Shown here: piece after piece, positions 1-11,479 of the stretch
Layout: every line of letters begins with the position of its first letter
Position numbering within the stretch: position 1 is the first letter of the stretch
Assembly: GCA_946406115.1 (NCBI GenBank)
Contig: OX291540.1
Location: 9,544,563 to 9,608,562 of the forward strand
Origin: Apoda limacodes
Lineage: Eukaryota > Arthropoda > Insecta > Lepidoptera > Limacodidae
Direction of reading: 5' to 3'
DNA: 64,000 bases
Notes under the pieces: model-generated
The model's database searches: none
What the model was told of the DNA's origin: nothing
What the model saw: only the letters and a program-made list of their open reading frames with translations
Program-made: the position numbers and the translations under genes

Positions 1-1969
1 AAACACTTTCCAGTATCTAACTCAATAAAACAAAAAATTACATGATATATATAACAAAATAGTCGTAGATATAAAGTTTCATCTTTGGTGTGAGTTTTGA
101 CTAATTCTACTCTATTCAAAATATTTGTGTATTGTTCTAGTAGACAGAATAAATGTAGGACAATTATGAGCGATTTCCACAGTGGCCGGCGACGCTTTTT
201 AATCGATCAACGTTCTACAGTCCGTTCCGCTCCGCCTGGCAACCAGGCACACATATCCTCTATTTTGAGCCCACAGCCCTACTTCCATTATTACGTAAAT
301 ACCCTTTAGAAGCTCACACACAGCGTGTCAGTAAGTAAAATGTGATACTATACAATATATCCCGCAGTAGATAATACGTCGCATGTCGTGCGATAACTTT
401 ACATGCGCGAGAAATAGGGCTGCGTTAAGCTTTGAATTTTGTTTTTTTTACATTTTGATTTGCCTTCCCTAGTGCCAAATATTTCATTACCAATTGCCTT
501 AGCTCATTCATTCTACGTTACGACAGCTATAGCTGTTGCTATACTGTTTTATAAGGACCATATAAGTTACTCGTACAACGAAAGAGGTTTAAAAATGACC
601 CGGTCATAAGTATTTGAACAAAAGAGTATTTAATAAAATGCATAAAATTATGAGAAATTAAAGAATACACTCGTAGATGGCAGTGTTTCCACGTTATAAT
701 TACGATGACGATAGTAATTTTTTTTTGAAAAATTCGTGCCAGCATTATATTCATGAGAAGACACCTTCACCAACCTTCTTGGCATCTCGTTGAAAAATCT
801 ATGACTAAATTTCCAAATTTTTTTGAATTTTTTTTTAATTTTGTAACGATTTCTAAATAATATTATCTAGAATACTATGAATTTACGATATGAATCGTAT
901 TTGAATTTTGTTACAGAGCAACAAATAACAAATTTTCATTCATTTATAAGTATCAAATTTATTTCTTCGCATGCAACCCATCGAAATATCGTATGAATAC
1001 TACGCGTTATAATTGCACAATACATTATTTTATCGCTATATCTATAAAAGTACCCTGAGTGGTCGCCTGTTCGACGGGTGCCTACCTCAATTACACGCAT
1101 GGTCGAATCTCCCAAGTAATTACCCAAAAGTATATGTGATAATGTTGGCAACTTGGAATAAAATCTACATAATAATGTGTCGTGTTCTAGTTTGAAATTT
1201 CACGGATGGATTCTCGCTGCGTCGGCCGTTTAAATATTTATCAATGAAAACGGTTGCTATTTGTATGTATAGCGTTGCCCCTGGCATTACACTTCAATGC
1301 TGTAAAAACAATTATTATAATATTAAATCAATCTTTAAGTTATCACTGTTGTTTTTTGGATTTCAGATTACATGATCAAGAATAAAATTAATAAACCAAT
1401 GTTTTTTATTTCCAATGTTATAGGTACTTACTTTCTTCACAAATCTATCTATTTATTTACTTAATAAATCTTTAAATGTTACTGACTACTCTTACTTCAA
1501 CGTTTATAAATGTAACTTTATTTATTCATTTATTAATAACTTTTATTTCTTTGCAGGTAATACTAAAAAAAAGGCAGGTCATCCAACTTACAGTTAAGTA
1601 AGTTTAAATTATATCATTTATAATCACTTCGCCAGATAATGTAACTACCTAGTTATTTCTTAATTGTTCACCTAAATTGCAAGCAGAAAACTTTCATCAA
1701 AAAACAGTCACTTAAAAAAAAAAACAATTTATCCCAGGATTCTAGTGCAGAAATTTTGTACAAAACTGCATTTCATGGAATATATTTTGGTTTATATAGC
1801 TAAATTGGTTTATCGTGATTGACGTACCAATAGGATTTGTCCATTGTGCATGTGTAAAATGGCCGACCGCGACTGGGTAGTAAAATTAAGCTTTTGTTAT
1901 TTACTTTATTTGTACTTTAATGTATTACTATTCGAGAATAGAATACTAGCTAACCCGGCGAACGTTGTT
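1..1969. other. AT-rich non-coding stretch, no gene recognised
   Basis: Open frames here are short, often lack an ATG, and match nothing I recognise. Homopolymer runs and AT-rich tracts dominate. The only notable signal is a short splice-bounded segment near 1556-1596, described in the findings. Confidence 0.6.
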
Positions 1970-2330
1970 CCTTTTTTAGGGTTCCGTACCCAAATGGTTA
2001 CCCAGACAACAAAGTTTTTTTTTGCCGTTTTTATAGATAATGGTACGAAACCCTTCGTGCGCGAGTCCGACTCGCACTTGGCCTGTTTTTTTTATAACAA
2101 CTGCCGCACCAACTTCTGAAAGGGTTGTACTAATTCAAAAACCTTCACCGGCGTGTGCATTTACAACTTAACAAAATTTCATTAAGTCGGTTTACCCTCA
2201 TTGCGCGAGCCCGACTCGCACTAACCTGTCCGACTGGCACTTGACTTTTTTTTCTTTCGCAGAAACATTCCCCGGCTTGTGCATAACAACTTACCAAATT
2301 TTCATTTCACTCGCGTTGAAGCATTTTATA
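1970..2330 (+). repeat. Dispersed lepidopteran repeat ('agggttccgtaccc' family), degenerate
   Basis: The stretch opens with 'ttttttagggttccgtaccc' and continues through 'gcgcgagtccgactcgcact'. The same blocks recur elsewhere in this window in both orientations (about 4072, 8195-8440, 20800, 43950, 54583 and 63945). A second partial block with 'gcgagcccgactcgcact' follows at about 2205. The high copy number in one window shows it is a mobile or dispersed repeat. The class (SINE-like or DNA transposon) cannot be decided from this sequence. No coding capacity is seen. Confidence 0.7.
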
Positions 2331-4071
2331 TGTATATAGATCGATGTTAATACTAGAGAACAATTATCTCTATCGTTGTAAAATGGAAATACAGTCAAGA
2401 ATCAATGAAACTTTTTCTATTATGTTAAAATAATTTTCTATGTATGTGATCGTTAAATCTTAAAAGACCGCTATATACTTTCTATTTGATAAAGTCTGTG
2501 TCTGATCACGATAAATCATAATTACAGTACTAAGGGGTTTCAGATTTATTTAACTCGATAGATGTCGCCATATCTCACCAACCTACTTTGAGTAGACTTA
2601 AGTAGTATCGCTGTGCCCTAGATTTTGTCTAGACGGCATAGCGTTATCGCTCGGCTCGGTCCGTAATGTAGATTTAGCAGATATTGTTGGAGCTAGTTTT
2701 GTTCGTTTATTGGGCAGTCCGTCATATCTGTTACTAAACTATGTCACAATGTACGTACTGTGCCTGCTTAGTGTTATTAGTTGGTCAGTAATCTAAGTGT
2801 GTCAAAATATTGAGGTTAGGTGGGTCTATGTTTTGCTAGTTTATTAACATGCCTATTGAAATGTAGGCCAAATTATGCACAGTAGATTTATTTTAAATAC
2901 ATCCAAAAGTAACTTTTATCAAAAACAGTGCGGAACTTGAGTACATTTCAGCATTAGTCATTTTCGCGCTGAACATTTTTTTTTCAATAAATTTAAACCA
3001 AAATTGGGTCAAACTCACTTCGTTTAATTTACCATTTCACCCGCAGTCACAACAAAGTCACAATTTTCACTTCAAACTGTTTCTATTTTTAGCCCGCTAC
3101 CCGGCATTACTGTTGCGCAAGCGTATGACATTTTGACGAACAGAAATAGTGCCCCTACCGGCCTATTTCCCGAGCTGTTAAGTAAGCTGTTACACTAATA
3201 ATAATTTATTAGGTGCTACTAGACTTGGGTGATAATTTGCGGAACCAATTGGGCATGACACTTAATTGAGAAGATGGAAGATATTAGGTTTTAGAGAGGA
3301 TAAACGAAGACGTGATGCCTGTAGGTATTGAGACTTGATCCATAAAAAACGTTAAATCGGGCTGAGCGGACTATTCAAAGATTCCTACGTGGCAAGAGCC
3401 TAAATGAAAAGGGAGAACTGAGTCAGAAACATAGCTTAAAGTATTAGCCCAAGTGGCATTGAAACATATAACCGATCAACGATAGGGAAGATAGTTTCTA
3501 GGTAAAGGTATCATAGTCGATTCGAAAGAAGTAGGTAACGTGATAACCCTTGATACACTCGGCTCTGACCTGTTTGTTTTAGACACAAGGAAGCTCATGT
3601 CCACCAGACTTCTATTTTGTTTAATACATAAGGAGGCTCATATACACCAATGGACGTCTAGTGACTGCTAGAATGCAGATAATGAAACTAATATGGTGTT
3701 AAGAAGTTATTTTTTAAAGTAGGGGGCCGGTATAAGTCTTCGTTTTGGTATTTTTTTATTATATTTATTTCCCTATAAAAACGTTTTGTTTACTTATATT
3801 GATGCCGTCTAATAATAATTGTTAAAATTGTTTATATCGTCAGCCAGCGACACACGTTACTGACATTTAGTTCCACCGAAAGATTTCCATGAACTTTGAA
3901 AAAGAGCCCTTTTAAATGGCGTGTCATTTTAGCATGACCTCTATCTAATTTATGCTAGCATATAGGTCCTGTTTCCTAGTTAATTCAGTGGAAGAAATCT
4001 TTACGAATCTAATGATTTTAAACTATAGAAACGTCTTTTACAAAGTGAAAATGGACAAAAATATTATATCC
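2331..4071. other. Non-coding stretch with LINE 3'-tail-like remnants near 3585-3675
   Basis: No host coding region is recognised. Two adjacent blocks, 'aaggaagctcatgtccacca' at about 3588 and 'aaggaggctcatatacacca' at about 3629, followed by 'atggacgtct', resemble the 3' end of lepidopteran RTE LINEs, which carries an 'aggcctatgtccagcagtggacg' type motif. The region upstream (3200-3580) may be decayed LINE body, but no reverse transcriptase motif survives. Confidence 0.4.
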
Positions 4072-4222
4072 ATTTTTAGGGTTCCGTACCCAAAAGGTAC
4101 AACCCGGACCCTATTACTAAGACTTCGCTGTCCGCCTGTCCGTCTGTCACCAGGCTGTATCTCATGAACCGTGATAGTTAGACAGTTGAAATTTTCACAG
4201 ATACTTGCACTTGGCCGGTTTT
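4072..4222 (+). repeat. Dispersed repeat, 'agggttccgtaccc' family, better preserved copy
   Basis: The copy begins 'tttttagggttccgtaccca' and continues with 'ctgtccgcctgtccgtctgt', a block about clearing to 'atctcatgaaccgtgatag', and ends near 'cacttggccggttttttta'. It is the clearest copy of the family in the window. It is non-coding; any open frame running through it is incidental. Confidence 0.75.
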
Positions 4223-7200
4223 TTTATTATGTTGGTAGGTAATATTTAGTGAGCTTTTAATATACCTTATTTATTTCTAAATTTCTTAAAACATATTTCT
4301 TTTTTACATTTACAGTACTTTAATTAAAATCCAACCCCTATTATAATGCAGATCTCTTGACTAGTGTATAGTTTTGGCTGTAGCACAGTAGTCAAATGCA
4401 CTTTGCAGTGCGACAAATGTTAATTTCAGAATCTTAATATTTTTAATCTGTCTAAACTTAAAAACAAAACTGACTGACATAAACGCATAGTCCAAAGCAC
4501 GGATCTAGAAATAAAAATTCTGTTTAGTTTTCTTTTACGATAAAGGTATTAGTGAAATGATTTTTTAAAGCTTAACCAAACCCTTAAAAGTCTAAATTTT
4601 TACATGGATGCAAAAAGTGTAAGCAGATAACACCACGGTTACCAAATAGTCTTCAAATAAACATGATCCCTAAAATCAGCACAGTACTGTTCCATTAAAA
4701 TACAAAATTTATGTGTGACAGGGACAAGGGCATTGAATTTTTTGCTTTTAAAAAGAAACCGTTTTATCAATCACAAGCAATCACAATAAATTGATAAATT
4801 GAAGGTCTTTGTGTTGTGTGTCTTAACTGCGGACGCGACCTGGGAGGTCAATAGCTAGGTGCTTTATCCTGATGTTACGAATGACGTAGTGAATGCCATA
4901 TATGCTGCGTATCGTTTTTGGATGTCAGCTTTAAAACAAAGCCGATGTTGGTTAAGACCTAGGTGTAAATTGTTTAGGCTGTCTGCATTACAGGTTGTAC
5001 TTAGTTGAAAAACAATTAATTAGTAAGTATTGCCAATTTCTCAATCACAACTGTTTTGGAATCGACCTTCAGGTTCATACACATCAACAATATTAGAACA
5101 CGTCAAATGAAAACTATACCAAAAGTCGTCACAAAGCGTTACGTCTATGGTGGTCACACTTACATTCAAATATAAACGCGCTTTTGATTACAAAACCTCG
5201 CTTTCGACTAACACGTGTTTGGTTATATCCAGGCGAAAGTGCGTTGCTGTTATTGGCTGAGCGATCGACGAGAGAATTTCGCGACCTTAAAAAACATTAT
5301 TGTTTGTTTTCATACTTTCTTGTTACGCAAGGTCATGTACAAATAAAACCGTCATTGCCAACGTAAATTGTTTTGTCATTTAATTAAATTTCTGACGTGA
5401 AAATGATTCTGCTGATCGCAAATAACTCTCTATGGTACAAACTGAACAAACCAATCGTTTGTATCTTAGAGTCAACATTGTACCACTTTACGGTGTGGCG
5501 GTCCACACCATCAGATATACTAACAGGTTAATCATTACTTACAATCAATTAATTTTTTTTATTAAATCGTCGAGTTGTCGAAGGCATAAGTAAGCCCGAA
5601 ACCGAAGCACGAAACATGTGAAAAATAGGTGTCTTTCCCCAATGCCATCATTATCTGTTAATTGTTCAGTATTGTTTGCGACGGTGCCGGTGTCTAAGAT
5701 GATCAAGATTGAAAAGGTTGGTTACTTTTGTCGATTGGAACTTGAATCTTTAAAGTATCAAAGTATCATCAGTGATTTACCAGTACCTCGAAATTTTTCG
5801 AGAGTTGTTAGCCGTATAATAAAATACGAACACACTCTTTAAATAAAAATAATAATTTACTTACACTCTTTATTTATAAAATATCACAAGTATTATTGTT
5901 CGTATTCTTCGATTCACGAATTAACAAGTAAAGGAGTTTTACGTTGGGCAAATAAAATAAAAAACAAGAAATTGTGCGGTACGCATATAAAAGAAGGAAA
6001 AACCGGAAAGAAAACGTGGAGGACAAAGACAACAAGACACTGAAAGAGATTGCAAAATATAAACTTCCATGGAAGGGAAGGAATTGCCATTGGGCAGAAA
6101 AAAACAGCCACACGACATTTGCCTGGCTTTTCAATCAAAGAGGATGTGATATGCAATACAAATAATCTGGTACTGAGTTAATTATCTGTAGTGGTATGAG
6201 GTCTTCGTATGCACACAGGAAGTGCTAATTGTTATTACTATACCTTTAATGGAAACACTTTGCTTAAATCAATACTTAAGACCTTTCAAGTTCTTTATGG
6301 GAATTGCATATTATTGTTATATTTAGTTACGTTTCCGTGATTTGCTCATGCTCATACACAGCTTTAAGTGTGTTACATCTACTCGGTATGTTTTCGGATG
6401 GATCAAGTATCTCTAAGGAATATTACAGAAGCCTAAATTACAGAAGACAGTAAAGTAGCATGAGCTGACGTGATTATGGTGATCAATAACATCAGCGGCC
6501 CTGTGGCTATGTTGGCAGTAGGAAACTGCAATGGGAAACTGGGATTATTATGTTAGCACGAACAGTTAACGGAACATCTGTGTACTAAGTGAACGCCAAA
6601 GTAACTAATGGTATTAGCAAAAACTCATTAAAAGGCACTAAAAGGGCGTTAAAAAGCTATGTTGCCTACAGGGGCACAGACTTCTTAAGAAAAAGGAGGT
6701 CTATGCAATAATCCACTCTCCTGGCCCAGTGCATTGTCGAGCTAGTGGCCGTTCGGCTGTCAATTTCCAAGCTAACCATAAAGCCTCTGACTTGGCTAAC
6801 GGCTACTTTCCGTCCGATGTTTGACTAGCCACTACCTTACGTAGGTACCTGACGTTTCTTGACTTTGCATATTGTTTCCGAAAGGCGGATTTCATTGGGC
6901 TACGACTTTCTGTACACTGTGACTATGTACCGAGTTTGAAAACGCACAGCTGTCACAAAAAAGTGTGAGACTTATTTTTGAAATTCGCTGTATCACAACG
7001 CAGTGGTAATTTATGAACGCACCTTTATACTTGCTCTTACTCTTAGGTTTTGCTCCTATATTAGATCTGTGCGTCAATTCATGAGTAAGTCTTAGTTGTT
7101 GCCACTTTATTTGCTTTGAACTGTAACAATCAGTTAACTATACTTTGACTAATGCGAACCTCCTAGGGGTTGTCACTTGCCACTGTACCAACCGGTACAG

Positions 7201-7674
7201 TACATCAACTTGTACGGACCTCTTATATATAGCAACACTGGCTCTGTTATCTGCAGTCCACTGTAATTAATTTAATTTATTACTATTTATTTTAGAAAAG
7301 TGCTTGCGGCTATTATATTTAGTTGCTAATGCGATTTGTTTTTCGTGTTTTATGCTTTATGTAACGCTTCATCGAATTTGTTTTTTTCCGAATGCGACTG
7401 TTATATTTATTTTAAATTTGCGAATTTGAAGAAAATTTCTTCGTTTTTTTAGGGTAGAAACTAAATGTATAAAACATATTTAACCAGTTTATTTTTTACC
7501 GTCGAAAAAACCTTGGGTGGTACGTATGATAAAGCTTTTGTGTGATGTAACATAAAACGCTTTTATAGTGCAAAAAACTTTTCTGACACGGTGTCTGTCG
7601 CTAGTGTGGCGTAAATTCCCAGCATTTTAAAGAAAGCGATTTGGAATTTTTATTTGACACGAGTCTATAGATTT
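4223..7674. other. Non-coding stretch, no gene recognised; repeat fragment at about 6705-6840
   Basis: Short ORFs at 5184-5366, 5618-5842 and 5974-6165 have no recognisable domain. The one at 5974-6165 is lysine-rich simply because the DNA is purine-rich. The block at 6705-6840, running from 'ctggcccagtgca' to 'cataaagcctctgac', is similar to 51150-51290, so both are likely copies of one dispersed repeat. Confidence 0.5.
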
Positions 7675-7804
7675 CATCGATAGGTATATTACAGATACAG
7701 AAGTCACTATCGCAACCTTTTGTGAAACTTAAACAAAATAGAATATTATAGTCTTAAATCTTAAAACAAACAATACCAGCTTTTTACTCGTATTCCTGTC
7801 ATTC
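7675..7804 (+). repeat. Direct repeat, copy 1 of 2 (about 130 bp)
   Basis: This block is repeated in the same orientation at 9227-9356 with only scattered differences. Shared internal landmarks are 'catcgataggtatat', 'tatcgcaaccttttgtgaaa' and 'agctttttactcgtat'. It is non-coding and of unknown class, possibly the end of a transposable element. Confidence 0.85.
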
Positions 7805-7984
7805 TGTTATGCAAAAAATTTTGTTGCACAAAAGTTGTCAATCATAGCCATTATATGTATGGTACATATTGGCAAACCTGTCAGGGAATTTTGGAATACG
7901 TACATCCTCCTTTATGTCTCGGGATACCGTCTTTTTTAATGTTTCCGAAGTCAATATGAAAAACAGCACCCCTTCATAGGTTCA

Positions 7985-8075
7985 TAATGGCCTCCTGGCC
8001 GCCTGTCACATCAAATCACATCAGGCGGAGCGTAGGCTTGTTTACCACATTAGTTGTATAAAAATAAAAACAAAC
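7985..8075 (+). repeat. LINE 3'-end-like remnant
   Basis: The block 'aggcggagcgtaggcttgtt' followed by 'taccacattagttgtataaa' and A-rich sequence resembles the 3' tail shared by many lepidopteran LINE copies (catcaggcgg...gtaggcttgtttgccac type). No coding part survives next to it. Confidence 0.45.
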
Positions 8076-8189
8076 CTTTTGAAATCAATGCAAATGCAAT
8101 CTACACTCCTATATATACTTCAGACAAATATTTAAAATTGGGGCTGATGTTTTTTTCGACGCATATTTTTATCACTATTTAATTATTAA

Positions 8190-8445
8190 AAAACTGGTCA
8201 AGTGCGTGTTGTTTAAGGGATCATTTGTCACACACGCGGTTGCGTAGAGCTTTTTCATACAAATGTGAGCAGGCTGCCCCGAGTCTGCGTGACCTTGCGG
8301 GCGAAATGTATGAAAAAGGCGCCACGATCTCGCATGTGTGATGCACTGATGAAACGTACATGTTTCTGAACATTACACTTAGTCATGACGAAACTTTAAG
8401 TATTTCGGTTTTGCCATTTGGCTACGGAACCCTAAAAATCTTGTG
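8190..8445 (-). repeat. Dispersed repeat, 'agggttccgtaccc' family, minus orientation
   Basis: Reading the minus strand, the copy begins at 'tagggttccgtagcc' (the + strand shows 'ggctacggaaccctaaaaat' near 8420) and ends near 'aaactggtcaagtgcgtg' on the + strand at about 8192. A foreign-looking GC-rich insert, 'gcaggctgccccgagtctgc', lies in the middle. Confidence 0.6.
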
Positions 8446-9226
8446 CACAGCTCGACTTCGCAATTCCTCACATATAAATAAATAAATAAAAATCTTCTTA
8501 ATCTTCAACTTGCTTGCCCAAAATAAAATACACATAGGTTGCATTTGTAGTTTGATTTAAATAAGAAGAAAACTACAGCTCGACAAATTGGTTAAAATGT
8601 ATGAAAATGCAGTGTCAAGCCGTTTGCAAACGGAACCCTTATTTCATTCAGCTTAAAGTCGTTTGGTCAAATAAGATTATCGGATAAGAGAGATAGGTTT
8701 TGATGAATACTTTCCACTTTCCTGTAGTTTTGTATACCAAAGGAGACGATTATTTTGGGTATAGGAATCAGTTCCACCTTAATTCTAAACGTGTAGATGA
8801 ATAATACTTTATTTTAAAGTCCATTCTATAAAGAATAAAGGACAAACAAAGTCTTTGTCAAATTCAACCAGAAAACTGAGATATTTAGTAAAATTCCCAA
8901 TGAGTGCCACTTACCATACGTTTGCAAAGTCCGATACTCGCTAACGAGTGTAGTTACGACTTCTATTGAAAATATGTTACATATAAAGTATATAGTATAA
9001 GTATAAAAGTATAGGTATACAAAAACCTCCATGGATGACGTTTTTATGTCTATGGATTATATGTTTTCGGCGAAAGCGGCTTTTTAAGCGCACGCGGGAA
9101 TTAAAGGCTTTATATCTTTAATTATGATTCTGGTTAGCATTCAATGTAAAATTTTGAAGTTTAGCTAATAAATTAAAGCCTATTTTTTATAAAGAAGTCA
9201 AGTCTAGATGGTGGCAAAAGTTAGCC

Positions 9227-9356
9227 CATCGATAGGTATATAACAGACACAGACATCTCTATCGCAACCTTTTGTGAAACTAAGATAAAATAGAATATTA
9301 TAGTCTTAAATCTAAAAACAAACAATAACAGCTTTTTACTCGTATCTCTGTCATTC
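9227..9356 (+). repeat. Direct repeat, copy 2 of 2 (about 130 bp)
   Basis: This is the partner of 7675-7804 in the same orientation, about 1.55 kb downstream. The two copies differ mainly by single substitutions, so they are diverged rather than a very recent duplication. Confidence 0.85.
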
Positions 9357-9734
9357 AAAATAGTAGTCGATACGTAAAAAGGTACTCCAACTACTAATTA
9401 ACGAAGGTAAACGACTGTTTAAGAATGTTTCATATCTGTATAAAAGAGTAAGTCACTAGTTTTTTTTTCAATTTAAATAATTTTAATGACAAATAGCTCC
9501 CTAGAGATTATTACAAAATTTAACTTTACGTTTGTAATTACATTGGCGCAGCTTTGTAAGCACATATCGATCGATACATTCCTGATAACAAAGCGGTTTT
9601 GTGTAATAAAAACTTCTGATAACCAGACATTTTTTTTTTGTTACAAAATGCTACCATGTAGTTGCCCCATGTTTATTGTCATAACAACGGGACTAATGTC
9701 GTAACATAAAAATAAACTAAATTAAATATAATAA

Positions 9735-9972
9735 TATATTTTTTTGGACATATCACACAGCGCCATCTGGTCCCAAACTAAGCAATGCTTGTATTTTGAT
9801 AACCAGGCAACGGATTCAAATACTTATATACTTTATTTGTAAATATATATAAATACACCCAACCTCAAGACAAACACAAATGTTTATCACGTAAATGTTT
9901 GCCTACTGCGGGAATCGAACCCACACCCTCTGCACACCAGGCGGCCACACTACTAACTATGCTGCGAGGGAA
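9735..9972 (-). mobile_element. tRNA-derived SINE
   Basis: On the minus strand the head, at about 9972 to 9903, is tRNA-like. It carries a perfect RNA polymerase III B box 'ggttcgattcc' at about 9906-9916 and a weaker A-box-like stretch upstream. A non-tRNA body follows, including 'gaccagatggcgctgtgtga', and then an AT-rich tail. The head is not a functional tRNA because the acceptor and anticodon stems are not maintained. Amplification would depend on the reverse transcriptase of a partner LINE; which one cannot be told here. Confidence 0.75.
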
Positions 9973-10154
9973 TCACATTATTCATATCTTAACCTAAATA
10001 AATTTATTAATCTAGTTTACATGGAATCAATTGTCCAGATATGTTGAAAAATTACAGTCGAAGGAGAGATTTTAAATATTTTTAAAGTCTGTTAAAGAGG
10101 CAATATGATGTCAAAACAATTTCTAAATACATATGTGTCCATGCAATGTTTACC

Positions 10155-10195
10155 TAAGTATGTGTGTGTGTGTATATATATATGTATATATATTT
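10155..10195. repeat. (GT)n/(AT)n microsatellite
   Basis: A short run of 'gtgtgtgtgtgta' passes directly into an 'atatatatatgtatatatat' tract. It is a simple-sequence repeat with no further structure. Confidence 0.85.
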
Positions 10196-10871
10196 ATGCT
10201 ACAATGATTTCCACAACACAATACGTATAGTTCAGTTTCAGTGCAATATACGGACTTTCGAAAAAAATGCGACAGCAGCTGGACCAAATATATCCGGTTT
10301 GCACAATGCGCATATGCGAGATGATCTGCGCGCGCGCATTGTGTACGTAGAAAGTGGTCGGGTTATCGGTGCGCAGATCCGATTGTGTCGCGCATGTGAC
10401 GCGTTTACGTGGTTGCTGCGTTCGAGTTTGCAAGTCTAAGGAACTGGCACCTACTCTTACGCAGACAGTAAGTAATTAGTAAGGGATTGCTTTGATATGT
10501 AAACCATTAATGTTGAAATATTCGACTAGATAGAAAAAATGTTTTTGGACGGAGCCTAAATGTAACAAAATATATTAAAACAAATTTATGTACAAGTAAT
10601 TTTTTAAAACATATCTCATAATTTATATCTTTACACACTCTGTAGCTTTTCAACAAGTATTTTCTTAAAACCTTTCTAGTACCTAGTTTCGAAAAAAACC
10701 CCACTTCCACATATACTTTACCTTTATACAGAGTGGACAAAAAGGACGTGGTTGAAGGGAAAGTACCGTAAATGTCGATAATGGCAAATTTTACTAAAAG
10801 GAAATATTTTTTAGCTTCTAAAATAAGTAAAACTGCAGACTGGCGAAAACAGCGAAACATGTACAAGAGCG

Positions 10872-11479
10872 TTAGGCTACGTTCACACGGCGCAATTTTT
10901 CTCGACTATACGAGATTTTATCGAATATCGTATCGAAAATTTGTATGGCAACTCTGAAAATCGATTACATGGCATCTATGCGAGAAAATCTCGTATTTGA
11001 GACATATTTTTTCCCGTACACCGTACGGTTTTGCCACCGGGAATGCGAGATTCTCGAAACGATTTTATCGAATGCGATGCTCAGTGGCGCTTATGTTTAC
11101 GTTCACACAGACAAACTGGTTTCTCGCATACGAGATTCGCGCGGGGACAGGCAGCAGGCAGTTGTATTTGTGATGTCTTTGGCGAAGTGGATTGCCGATT
11201 ACGATCGAGTTATTTATCACGCCTATCGAGGATCGACCCATAATATGGGATAAATCATTAGACAACTATAAAAAAAATGGCGTGCTCTCAACTGGCGATG
11301 TAACGGCTGGCAAAGCGTATCGAATAGATGCTGTGTTAATGGCGGCCACGTATACGGGAAGACCGCATACGTTTAAGAACCAAATGGACCTCGCATCGTG
11401 TGAACGGCCGTCTCGTATACGGTAAAACAGTATGCGAGAAAATGTCGAATCGAATATTCGCCGTGTGAACGTAACCTTA
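10872..11479. mobile_element. PIF/Harbinger-like non-autonomous DNA transposon (602 bp, TTA target duplication)
   Basis: Terminal inverted repeats are visible. The left end at 10875 reads 'ggctacgttcacacggcg', and the right end at 11476 reads 'ggttacgttcacacggcg' on the minus strand, one mismatch in 18. Both ends abut the trinucleotide TTA (10872-10874 and 11477-11479), the 3-bp target duplication typical of PIF/Harbinger transposons. A third TIR-like block, 'gtttacgttcacac', lies inside at about 11094, suggesting rearrangement or nesting. Several 'cgagaaaatctcgta'-like palindromic blocks occur. No transposase survives. The relic of a MADF-type DNA-binding protein inside agrees with this superfamily, which carries an accessory Myb/MADF protein. 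Confidence 0.75.
11192..11275 (+). pseudogene. Relic MADF-domain coding fragment
   Basis: The frame starting at 11192 reads an N-terminal MADF (Adf-1/Myb-like) signature: an 'IELF' helix start, then 'EDRPIIWDKSLDNYKK'. The family pattern is L(I/F)..VE.RP.LWD.....YK. Similarity stops after the YKK residues, and the rest of the domain (normally about 85 residues with a conserved AW..I motif) is absent. It lies inside the element with TTA target duplications, where such a protein would act as the transposase's DNA-binding partner. It is a fragment and cannot encode a working domain. The MADF call rests on motif resemblance only. Confidence 0.5.

Noticed and set aside
5874..6165. Overlapping open frames on both strands
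   Set aside because: Purine/pyrimidine-biased composition keeps several frames open at once. There are no domains, no splice context and no similarity I recognise.
9900..9972. tRNA gene candidate
   Set aside because: The B box is perfect but the acceptor and anticodon stems do not form; it is a SINE head. The same holds for 48003-48060 and 56250-56300.
10507..10957. Minus ORF of 119 codons and an overlapping + ORF
   Set aside because: AT-rich, lysine/phenylalanine/leucine-heavy translation without a domain; one end runs into the Harbinger-like element.
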